A DNA stretch of 64,000 bases. It comes from JANXXV01 sp038230275 (lineage in GTDB: Bacteria; Acidobacteriota; Terriglobia; Bryobacterales; Bryobacteraceae). The notes beneath the pieces are model-generated. The model saw only the letters and a list, made by a program, of their open reading frames with translations, ran no database searches and had not been told where the DNA came from. This document shows positions 34,298 to 42,701 of the stretch, one piece after another. The stretch spans positions 1 through 64,000 of the forward strand of contig JBBRNO010000004.1 of NCBI GenBank assembly GCA_038230275.1, read 5' to 3'. The number at the start of each line of letters is the position of its first letter. The stretch's first letter is position 1. Position numbers and translations under genes: made by a program.

Positions 34298-36832
34298 TCA
34301 ACTTGACGCCCATCCGTTTCTCATCGCGATGATAGTGGTGAGCATTTTCCGGTTGTCGACAAGCGCTGTAGGGCCGTGCTTACATTCCCGACCGAAGGCA
34401 TATGCCCGAGCGGAGAAGTCTTGAAATCGCTCATCTTCCATATCGACGCACTCTTGGAGTACGGCTGCGAAACGGGGGGATTCCAATGGCAGATCCCAGC
34501 CGACGCCGAGATCGTCCAGTTGGCGCCAGGGAGTCCGGTCGCTGATAATGACCGGACAGCCGGCCGCTAGCGCCTCCACTATTACATGCCCGTAATTTTC
34601 TCCTCTTGTAGGCAGCAAAAAGAAGTGATGCTGCGACAGGCATGGCGCCACGTCGCTGTGTAGTATTCCTCCGTGCCAAATGACTGTCGCTGTTGGGGGC
34701 AATCCCGATGCCGCCGCCTTGCACTCCGCCAGGTACCGTCGATCATCGCATGGGCCGTAAACGTGTAGGTGCACGTTTCCCCGCAGTGATTTCAACATGC
34801 CAATTGCCGCAACCAGATTTTTCATTCGATCGATCCGGGATAGAAATGCGAATTGGGCTGCGCCGGCAAATTTGCTCCTTTTCGTCAATCGTGCTTCGCT
34901 GTGAGGCTGTCCGTTCGACATGTCCGATGCGACAAAAGGGACGGGCTTCGCGGTAAAGACCGAATTGCTCGAGAAACCGCGGAACCGCCGCAACAACATT
35001 TCGATCGAGACTTGAGGTGGGTGAATCTCGCGGTTAATGTCAGTGGCTTCAAAGATTGAAGAAGCATGCCACAGGCAGTCCCGGTAGAATCCTATACCGT
35101 TCATTGCGCACAAAAACCACCGCTTGCGCCTCGATTTGAGCTCCAGGGCGCCCGCTGAGAACTCTCCCCGCGGCGCCAACAGCATGGGAACTCCATTCAG
35201 CAGGCCGGAGCGGCGGAGCAGTGAAGGCAGCATCGCGAACTTCCTCGAGAAGAAGCTGTTCAGGTAGATCAGATCTGCCCTGGAATGGCGTAGCTCAAGC
35301 ATCAGCAGCAACGTCCCTCGAAGCCCTGGCGGCAAATAGAGAATCTCGCAATTGCCGCCGCGGCTCCACTCGCCGGAACGGACTTGCGGGTAGGGCCGGG
35401 AGTCACCCAGATCCCTGTCCCGTGTGATTACGCGAAATTTGAATTCACTGCCCAAGGCTTCAATCATGTTGTGGATGCTACGCAGGGGCCCGCCAGCCCT
35501 GTAGCCGGGAAGATAGTAATCCACTAGAACAAGCACCGTATGTCTCGCCCCAAGTTGCAACCCGTCCCGCGCCACAGCCTCACGATTGCAAGTGGTCTCC
35601 GGCAACTCCCCATACCCAGCACCGGAACCAGAGGTGCATTCAGCGAGGAACTTCGCCAGCCGTCGACCTTGGTGGTTCCACGTCATATGCCCCATCATCC
35701 ATTCCCGGGCTTTGCGCGCCACTGCCACTCGATCGGCCGCGGGCAGCGCCGCCATTCTTCGGAAATCCGCAGCGATTTCCTGGGCGTCCTCGCCTGAAGT
35801 CAAATAAAGCATTTCTAAATATGCTCTGCGCACGTGGGAACAATCGGTGGATAAGACCGGCGTTCCCGACGACAGATACTCCAGCAGCTTGCCGGGAAAG
35901 AAATAGGGAGTTCGGATATTCCGGGTGATTCGCAGATTCAGCAGCAAGTCCACCTCGCCATACAACCTGAGCACGGCATCGTGGCTTAGGAACCCCATGT
36001 AACGGATTCGCTGATCCGCCTGGGCGGCGGCCAGCACGAAATCACGTAACGGGCCGTCGCCCGCGATAACCAAACAAGTTTCCGGGTCCGGAACCAGACG
36101 CAGTGCTTCCACCGCGATTCGGATTCCGTTGAATTCGTCGAGGCTCCCTGCAATCAGTACCGTAAAGGGTCTTTGTCTGTCGCCCGGCGCGGCTGGAACC
36201 GTCACCTCTTCCAGGTTGCGGGGTGGGAGGCCACCCTCCATGATTAAGTGCGGGCGCTGAGGTGCGAAATCACGAATCATTGCATCGGTTACGGCAACGA
36301 CACCATCCATGCGCGGCAGCCAGAACTTGTGCTGGATAAAATCGAACCGATTGGCTGCGGTGTCGGAGACCGTTTCCCCCGGAATGTTGATATCACAGAC
36401 AATCGGGACCAATTGAGTCCTGCCCAGTTTGGCTGCGAGCCACAGAAAGGCTACCGGCGGCACGGTCAGGTTGTAGCAGCAGATTACCTTGCGCCAACTC
36501 CAACCCGCGCACAGGCTCCAGGCAAGGACAGCGACAAAGGCGCTAACCCCCAACCAAATCTGCTTGATTGGCGTGATATTGAGAAAACCTAGCAAGCGAA
36601 CCGGCAGTTTCTCCACCTCAACCAGACCGCCGTTCACCCAAAGCGGCCCTCGAGGCCAGGACGGCACCGGAACAAAACTCAAGATGCATTCCGGACGGCA
36701 TCCCGCCAGCGTCAGCGCCCGCAACGCGTTCATCTGAAACAGATTCCCGGATCGGCTGAAGGCGGCGGTTCGGAACTGGGGCTCGTCCGGCACCACGCAG
36801 CCAACATACGCAAGTCTCAGACGCGTACTCAT
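34298..36832 (-). CDS. Fused tandem GT4 glycosyltransferases, 844 aa
   Basis: Two GT-B glycosyltransferase units in one reading frame. Unit 1 (1-400) has IAGSLDEFNGIRIAVEALR, IRYMGFLSHDAVLRLYGEVD and FPGKLLEYLSSGTPVLSTD. A polar joint near 400-430 leads to unit 2, with LVDYYLPGYRAGGPLRSI, FLSRIDRMKNLVAAI and HFFLLPTRGENYGHVIVEAL. Each unit has its own donor-site Glu region. The length is about twice that of a normal GT4 protein. The fusion would add two sugars in sequence. The ATG overlaps the stop of the polymerase gene. Confidence 0.85.
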   Translation of the reverse strand: MSTRLRLAYVGCVVPDEPQFRTAAFSRSGNLFQMNALRALTLAGCRPECILSFVPVPSWPRGPLWVNGGLVEVEKLPVRLLGFLNITPIKQIWLGVSAFVAVLAWSLCAGWSWRKVICCYNLTVPPVAFLWLAAKLGRTQLVPIVCDINIPGETVSDTAANRFDFIQHKFWLPRMDGVVAVTDAMIRDFAPQRPHLIMEGGLPPRNLEEVTVPAAPGDRQRPFTVLIAGSLDEFNGIRIAVEALRLVPDPETCLVIAGDGPLRDFVLAAAQADQRIRYMGFLSHDAVLRLYGEVDLLLNLRITRNIRTPYFFPGKLLEYLSSGTPVLSTDCSHVRRAYLEMLYLTSGEDAQEIAADFRRMAALPAADRVAVARKAREWMMGHMTWNHQGRRLAKFLAECTSGSGAGYGELPETTCNREAVARDGLQLGARHTVLVLVDYYLPGYRAGGPLRSIHNMIEALGSEFKFRVITRDRDLGDSRPYPQVRSGEWSRGGNCEILYLPPGLRGTLLLMLELRHSRADLIYLNSFFSRKFAMLPSLLRRSGLLNGVPMLLAPRGEFSAGALELKSRRKRWFLCAMNGIGFYRDCLWHASSIFEATDINREIHPPQVSIEMLLRRFRGFSSNSVFTAKPVPFVASDMSNGQPHSEARLTKRSKFAGAAQFAFLSRIDRMKNLVAAIGMLKSLRGNVHLHVYGPCDDRRYLAECKAAASGLPPTATVIWHGGILHSDVAPCLSQHHFFLLPTRGENYGHVIVEALAAGCPVIISDRTPWRQLDDLGVGWDLPLESPRFAAVLQECVDMEDERFQDFSARAYAFGRECKHGPTALVDNRKMLTTIIAMRNGWASS

Positions 36833-38205
36833 ACCGCGCCTCGCATAGGACGGACAACCCCGCGGTTGCCACTAGCGCGAGAATAGCGCCAGAGGAATAG
36901 CAGCACCAGGAACGTGGACACTCCTTCGCCATCTTGCAGACACTGATTATTTGCGTTGAAGTAGAACAACACAATAATCAACTGGGCGAACATGGTAATT
37001 GCGAAAGGATTTCGCAGGGTGAGGGAGTCTAGCCAGGACTGAGCGAATAGCCGGCCGATTACGAACACAATCACTAACGCACCGGCGAAAGTTACATCGG
37101 AGGCGATCCAAGGATAAATGGTGGCCCACAATCCGTTGGCGTTCCAGCCGGTCCGTTGCTGAACCCGGTCTGGATATGATCGGTAGAGTATCGAATCGTC
37201 GTTAAGAAGACGCGCAGCCTGGCGCGTGAGGAATCTCGAATTTCCGACCCCGAACATCGGTACAAAGGGTTCTTCCAGTGCCATCGCCAGCCCGTAGTAT
37301 CCACCCGAGGTGTAGAGGGCTACGCCGAGGATTCCGGTACGAACTCCTTCATCTCCAAGCCTGAGCGTCGGATGGCTATAATTGGCGCGAGCCCCGACGC
37401 TGGGTATGTATCCATGGGCAACTGTCGAGCCCGCCCGGCTTCCCATACCAAGCGAGAAAAACTGAAAAAGTAGAAACGCGAATATCAGAACCGCCACGCC
37501 GGCGAAGGACTTTCTGATCCATTTGATTTGAAAATCCCCGGCGAAGTGGCGAATCAGCAGTAGTGCGGGAATTACCAGGAAAGCGTCGGCTAATGCTTTG
37601 TTCGTACCCATCGCAACATAGAGTCCCAGGTTGAGGATTATCGTGGCGACTCCAAAAATGCGCAGGGTATTTCCCAGCCGCTTCCAGTATGCAACCAGCA
37701 AGGGCAGACAGAGGCCAATCAGAGGGCCGGCGCCAATGCGGACATACTCCGCCACAGGGCTCGCCTCCAGGCGAAAGGCGTAAGCGCGATTATAGGCTTG
37801 CCCTGGATTAGTGATACCCGTGAGGACATCGGGAAGCAGATACCCTGTACGAAGGTATGAGGTGGGAAATATCAACAGGAAGGTAATTGCCACTGCTACG
37901 GATGCCAGGCGTGATGGCTGCAGACGCCAGCCGTAACGCGCGGGGGCCTTAAAGGCTGCACTGATATAGCCTAGTAGCAGGCAAAGGTGCGCGACTCCCA
38001 CAAAGCTGTAAAGCAAAGCTGGGTTGAAAGCCGGAAAGTCCCAAGGTCCGAAGGCGAAGCCTAGCACCGACAAGGCGAGGTAGGCCTGTATGACTACCAT
38101 TGGCAGCATTCGCGACCACGCCGTCAGTAGGAGCGGCCGCTCAGTACCTACGTAGAGCGAAATAGTGCGGAAACGGGGAGTCTTCGTTTGGGTATAGGCG
38201 TTCAT
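36829..38205 (-). CDS. Wzy-like oligosaccharide repeat-unit polymerase
   Basis: A 458-residue protein with roughly ten or more hydrophobic segments, including VIQAYLALSVLGFAFG and FAGVAVLIFAFLLFQFF, and a large central non-membrane region with Arg-rich loops (SYPDRVQQRTGWNANGLW). Topology and position between a Wzx flippase and glycosyltransferases fit a Wzy polymerase that joins repeat units in the periplasm. Sequence conservation in this family is low, so the call rests mainly on topology and context. Overlaps both neighbours by four bases. Confidence 0.7.
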   Translation of the reverse strand: MNAYTQTKTPRFRTISLYVGTERPLLLTAWSRMLPMVVIQAYLALSVLGFAFGPWDFPAFNPALLYSFVGVAHLCLLLGYISAAFKAPARYGWRLQPSRLASVAVAITFLLIFPTSYLRTGYLLPDVLTGITNPGQAYNRAYAFRLEASPVAEYVRIGAGPLIGLCLPLLVAYWKRLGNTLRIFGVATIILNLGLYVAMGTNKALADAFLVIPALLLIRHFAGDFQIKWIRKSFAGVAVLIFAFLLFQFFSLGMGSRAGSTVAHGYIPSVGARANYSHPTLRLGDEGVRTGILGVALYTSGGYYGLAMALEEPFVPMFGVGNSRFLTRQAARLLNDDSILYRSYPDRVQQRTGWNANGLWATIYPWIASDVTFAGALVIVFVIGRLFAQSWLDSLTLRNPFAITMFAQLIIVLFYFNANNQCLQDGEGVSTFLVLLFLWRYSRASGNRGVVRPMRGAV

Positions 38206-39752
38206 GGGAAGCGAAGCCGCCTTAACACCCAGGGCGATAACGACGAAAGCATGTCACGGAGAAATGGATTTGTCCGAACTAAATAGATACAGGCCATCCC
38301 CAGCAGGCCCCACGCGGGAAGTAGAAGTCCAAGCCCGCCGCCGGCTTGCCAGGCAGCGAGGCAACATATAAAACCCAAAGCAAAGACGGCTGAGTGCGAA
38401 GCGTAAGGATACCCACCTTTTTTGGGCGTTTCGGCCGTCATCTTCCGCCAAACCCGGCGGCACAACAGGCTTCCCGCAGTCAGGCTCCCAAGTGCCGTGA
38501 CCACTGCTGCCGCTTGCAGGCCAACCAATCCAAACAGCGAGGTTCCGGCAGCCGCGAGGGGTAGCCGGAACAGTGCCTCCGCTACTAACAGGAGCGAACC
38601 GCTGGTGATGTGACCCGTTGCGCGATATAGCGTATTTACCAGGTAGGATTGGCCGGAAAAGATTAAGTTGAGCGCGATCAGCGCCGTGACGGTCCATCCC
38701 CCATAGTAGGAACTGCCAACCCAAATCCTGACGAATGTTTCGTTGAGCGCCATGTATCCCGCAGCGCCCATGACAGCCACGCCTAGCCGCAGACCGATCA
38801 ACTCATCGAACACAGCGGCCGATTTCTGTCGTTGCGGCGAAACCACCAAGTGCGAAAAAGCGCCAAAGGAGGCGTGGGCTATCATGTCAATCAGGTTTTT
38901 CAATACCTCCGCGCCTCTACGAGTAAGACTGAGAACGATGGCGGCGTCCGTCCCCGCAATCAGGCCAACCAACAGGTTTTCGCTCTGCGTACTCGCGGTG
39001 TAACAGAGAGAACCCAGCGCTGTCAGGGGAGAAAGTTGGAGCAATGTCTTAAGCGTTGTCCGATCAGGAACGAAATTAGTTCGAACCGCGGCCGGTACTT
39101 TACGGAACCAAAAGGCGACGCTAAATGCGGCCGAACACAGCGCTCGCACCCCAAGGCTGACCGGAATGGAGTAGAGCCCGGCCCCGTGGAGTACTGACCC
39201 AAGGGCAGCTCCGAATCCGAACAAGCTGGACACCACCGCGGAAGCATTTTGATACTGTGTGTCTTGCAATCCCCGCGCCAATGCCACAAAGGCTTGGTTC
39301 AATAGAGTCAGCGCGGCCGCTGCGCCGCCGAGGAGAAAGCAGCGGGTCAGGATGACGGCGTCATCGCCCACCACGTTGAACCAGCCTGGCAATCGATGTG
39401 CGAGCGCAAAGCACAACACGAATAGAATGGTGGCGCCGCCCCCCAGTATCGCCAGACCTGAGGCAGTCCAGCGTCCAACTGCCGGCAAATCGTGTCTGGC
39501 AAGCGAGGCTCCAATTCGCTGGATCATTAAATTCGGGATACCAAATTCAAGTGCGTTCAGGTAGAAGAAGAGGTCCCCAGACGCAAGCCACGCGCCAAAC
39601 ATTTTCGGGCCGACAAAACGCAAATAGAGCGGCATGAGAATTAGAGCCTGAATCGATACGATGAACGTAGCGACAGCGCTTGACGTCAGTATCCCCAGAG
39701 CGGATCGGCGCCGGTTCGTAACTCCCTCGCTATCAAGAACAGAATTCACCAT
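38202..39752 (-). CDS. Wzx-like polysaccharide flippase
   Basis: A 516-residue MATE/MVF-type membrane protein with about twelve to fourteen hydrophobic segments. It opens with ILTSSAVATFIVSIQALILM, followed by PLYLRFVGPKMFGAWL, typical of Wzx/RfbX proteins that move lipid-linked repeat units across the inner membrane. The start at 39752 is chosen because upstream codons in the same frame overlap the methyltransferase and lack flippase character. No good ribosome site was found. Stop overlaps the polymerase start. Confidence 0.82.
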   Translation of the reverse strand: MVNSVLDSEGVTNRRRSALGILTSSAVATFIVSIQALILMPLYLRFVGPKMFGAWLASGDLFFYLNALEFGIPNLMIQRIGASLARHDLPAVGRWTASGLAILGGGATILFVLCFALAHRLPGWFNVVGDDAVILTRCFLLGGAAAALTLLNQAFVALARGLQDTQYQNASAVVSSLFGFGAALGSVLHGAGLYSIPVSLGVRALCSAAFSVAFWFRKVPAAVRTNFVPDRTTLKTLLQLSPLTALGSLCYTASTQSENLLVGLIAGTDAAIVLSLTRRGAEVLKNLIDMIAHASFGAFSHLVVSPQRQKSAAVFDELIGLRLGVAVMGAAGYMALNETFVRIWVGSSYYGGWTVTALIALNLIFSGQSYLVNTLYRATGHITSGSLLLVAEALFRLPLAAAGTSLFGLVGLQAAAVVTALGSLTAGSLLCRRVWRKMTAETPKKGGYPYASHSAVFALGFICCLAAWQAGGGLGLLLPAWGLLGMACIYLVRTNPFLRDMLSSLSPWVLRRLRFP

Positions 39753-39859
39753 TGATGTTGGTAGCCGGGCACAATCCGGTTTGATGGTTGGGCTAACACC
39801 CGTCGTGCCGCCAACCGCACTTAGGCATTGACTTCGCCCTCGCCGCTTCCACCTGCTAT

Positions 39860-40647
39860 TCAAGGCAAACGCCCAAACGCGAAAATCGCAGGTCGCATAA
39901 AAGATGGCGCCAACTTCTGATGCACAACCCCAACCCAATACGCCAGTCGCGAAAACTCCAAATAGCTCGGCTCGGATTCGTATCCGTAAACCGTGGCACT
40001 GAAACCATGTTTGACCATCTGTTTCCGAATTGCCGGCACGGTGTTGCAGCGATACAAAGTTGGGAACACATCTTCCTGTTTCCGGTCCAATTGAACTTTC
40101 CGCAGAACTTTGGAATGGAGTCGATTCGGCGTAGCCATACTCGCAAGACCCACATAACTCAAACGGTTGGGAGTTCGGATACATAGGTACCCCCTGGCTG
40201 CAACACTCTGCCAGCCTCAGAAAAGAAGCTCCCCGGATCGGACAAATGCTCCAAGACACAGTCCGAAAGAACCAGGCCGATCGATTTGTCTTTGACGGGC
40301 CAGCCGCCATTTGCCAAGAGCGGTCGAAACTCGTCCAAGCTCGGATTGCCGCGCGCTGTCTCTTCGTCCACGTCCAGCCCAATCACCTGAGAAGCTTTAC
40401 CTTTCAGAGAGCGAAGATTCCTTCGCCACGGGAGTGGGTCTTCCGCATGAGACCCGCGGCCGCAACCAACATCGATCACTGGATAGGTGGATTGAAGCAA
40501 CGCATTCACTCGGGTGTAGAACGCGATAGTTCCGTCGATATCCGTGAAACCGCCGAAAGCGCTCTCGGGATAGAACACCTCTTTGTGGGTCCTGGCGTCA
40601 GTCAGCTCAGCGGCGCTATCACCGGTAAAAGTCAAATCCGTCCGCAT
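39860..40647 (-). pseudogene. Class I SAM-dependent methyltransferase, frameshifted
   Basis: The N-terminal frame has the SAM-binding motif VIDVGCGRGSHAEDP, then VLSDCVLEHLSDPGSFFSEA and RVLQPGG, but ends prematurely after SELPTV. In the next frame the same DNA reads CIRTPNRLSYVGLASMATP and continues to 39860, exactly the sequence expected after PGGY in this family. One missing base near 40185-40192 would restore a protein of about 262 residues. It is therefore either a pseudogene or a sequencing/assembly error. An intact enzyme would probably modify a sugar of the surface glycan or a lipid-linked intermediate. Confidence 0.8.
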
Positions 40648-41716
40648 CCGAACCTCGGTATCGATTTTTCTGAGATACAGTCTTCATTCAGCGTCCTGTG
40701 CTTGTCCATTCGCCCTTTGGAGTGGTCCTCCGGACCGGGGAAACGGCCCGTGATCTTGCCGGCGTCGAGTTTTGCTAAAACACATTTCAACCTGTGCAGT
40801 GGGTGGAAACCGGACCAGAGTGGAGTGTTCCAGAAAAATTACCGGTCCGCAAGGTTCCGAGCATCGTCTGTACCCCGTGAGTTCAGAAGGACCCTGCGAG
40901 TGCGGGCAGTGTCCCTGCTGGCTGCGAAATCCTGGGAGGCCTTCCGAAGTAACTGGAATCTGACTTCGGTTGGCCAAAAAGTGAGTATGCACTTTTTGAC
41001 AGGTAGATACATTATTGAATTCTCCTGAATGAGCATCGTCAGCAGTGGTTCGAAAGGCGTTATCGCGATGATTGTCACAAACCTGCCTCAACCGCTCACT
41101 ACTACATATAGAGTGGTTTTGCGCCACGGACTTCTCAACGAAGTGAAAGAAATAGTTAGGTCATTCCCCCTCCGGTCACCCAACTTAGAAATCACGACGC
41201 CCACCATTGGCAAGCGCTTGCAGGAAGTCGAGATTCAGCACATCGAGTTTCAAGGCGCTGGCGTCTTCCGTGATTGTGGAAGAGCCGGAAAATCCGCGCC
41301 ACTCGGGGCTTCCTGACTGCAGGAATGCGGCAATGCGTGTCATTTGCAAGAATTCAGGTAACGGCCAACCTGGCTGTGGCGCCCGTGAAAGCAATGCCAT
41401 CCGCGCATCTTACCGGCTTCCAATTCGGCCACAATCCGTGATTACGTTTGGCTTCCAATGCGGCGTTCCTGTTTGGAGCCACGACGGGACTCTTTGGATA
41501 CGAAACGCGACCGGAATAGTCCGAGATGGTCAAGATGAGGAAACGAGGCGTGATGCGGGGTCTGCCCAAATTCTTTGAGAGTTCTGGACCCTTCGGAACA
41601 CAACTCAAAGTAGAAGGTCGGGGAGGCAAACCCTTGACGCTGGGGATATCGGAACGATTTTGCCTGAAGACAGACTTCTATCGCTTGTTACGCCCGTTAC
41701 TCGCACTACGGAATAA
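40648..41716. other. 1.07-kb stretch without a convincing gene
   Basis: Divergent intergenic region between the methyltransferase and the Wza-like gene. The open frames in it have poor protein character (rich in Arg, Ser, Cys or Trp) and no motif I recognise. Part may be the remnant of an inactivated gene or insertion sequence. It should contain the promoters for both directions. A perfect hairpin lies at 40976-40997. Confidence 0.5.
40976..40997. terminator. Perfect 8-bp hairpin with A/T flanks
   Basis: AAAAAGTG, a 6-nt loop AGTATG, then CACTTTTT. The stem starts with an A-run and ends with a T-run, so it could act as a weak terminator in either direction, but the stem has only two G-C pairs. 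It may instead be an insertion-sequence end or protein-binding site. Confidence 0.35.
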
Positions 41717-42673
41717 ATGGATTGCACCTACTCAATTATGCGCCTTCTTCTGTTCTTCACTCTGTCATTCGCTTCGTGTCTGGCGCAGATCGGATCTGTT
41801 GTCCCGGAAACGCCTGGGAGTAATTTACCGGCGCACCAGATCGGCCCAAACGACTTGCTGGCCATCTCGGTCTACGATGCGCCCGAGCTTAGCAAATCGA
41901 TTCGCGTCAGCCAGGACGGCAAGATCCGATTCCCGATGCTCCAGGCCAGAATCAAGGCGCAGGGCTATCTCCCGGCCGAGTTAGAGGAAACCATCGCCGA
42001 GGCACTGAAGAAGGAAAAGATTCTCGTCAATCCGATGGTCACGGTGAATGTTGCCGAATATCATAGCCGCCCGATCAACATCGTGGGTGCGGTCAAGAAT
42101 CCGTTGACCTTTCAAGCGGTCGGACCGACCACGCTATTGGACGCGCTGGCGAGGGCGGGCGGGCTCGCGGAGACGGCCGGACCAGAGGTCTTGGTTTCGC
42201 ATGCGGCAACGGAGAAATCCGAAGCAGGTGTACAACACATTTCTGTCCGGGATCTGATCGACGGCGCCGGTTCCGCTATGAATATCCCACTGTATGGAGG
42301 TGAGGAAATCCGGGTACCTGCCTCGGGCAGGGTGTTTGTGTTGGGGAATGTGAAAAGACCGGGCGCCTTTCCTCTTCATGAAGCGGGAGAAGGAACGGTT
42401 CTACAGATGTTGGCGCTTGCGGAGGGACTTGCTCCGTTCCCTGCGAAATTGGCTTATATTTACCGCCGCGGGGCAAACGGAGCACGCACCGAAATGCCTA
42501 TCGAACTAGAAGCCATTCTCAAGCGCAAAAAGTCCGACGTTTCTGTCTTACCGGACGATATCCTCTACATCCCGGACAACAAAGGAAAACGCCTCACCGC
42601 TACAGCTATCGACCGTGTACTCACATTTGGCAGTACGGCGGGGGCAACAGCCTTGATATACAGCGGCCGCTGA
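41717..42673 (+). CDS. Wza-like polysaccharide export protein
   Basis: An outer-envelope export protein with an N-terminal hydrophobic signal (LLLFFTLSFASCLAQ), in which FASC could be a non-ideal lipobox. The Poly_export domain is IGPNDLLAISVYDAPELSKS, then VSQDGKIRFPML. Two SLBB-type beta-grasp repeats follow (INIVGAVKNPLTFQ and VFVLGNVKRPGAFPL). A second possible start at 41738 would give a shorter signal peptide. It is followed 28 bases later by the Wzc-type kinase, its normal partner. Confidence 0.9.
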   Translation: MDCTYSIMRLLLFFTLSFASCLAQIGSVVPETPGSNLPAHQIGPNDLLAISVYDAPELSKSIRVSQDGKIRFPMLQARIKAQGYLPAELEETIAEALKKEKILVNPMVTVNVAEYHSRPINIVGAVKNPLTFQAVGPTTLLDALARAGGLAETAGPEVLVSHAATEKSEAGVQHISVRDLIDGAGSAMNIPLYGGEEIRVPASGRVFVLGNVKRPGAFPLHEAGEGTVLQMLALAEGLAPFPAKLAYIYRRGANGARTEMPIELEAILKRKKSDVSVLPDDILYIPDNKGKRLTATAIDRVLTFGSTAGATALIYSGR

Positions 42674-42701
42674 TTCGCGACATCGGAAATAAGCCCACAA
42701 A

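Noticed and set aside
40246..41028. Open frame of 260 aa on the + strand
   Set aside because: It overlaps the methyltransferase on the other strand and has no motif or plausible composition.
41320..41716. PEP-CTERM-type protein end upstream of the Wza-like gene
   Set aside because: Short hydrophobic segments followed by basic residues appear in one frame but are broken by stop codons and lack the PEP motif.
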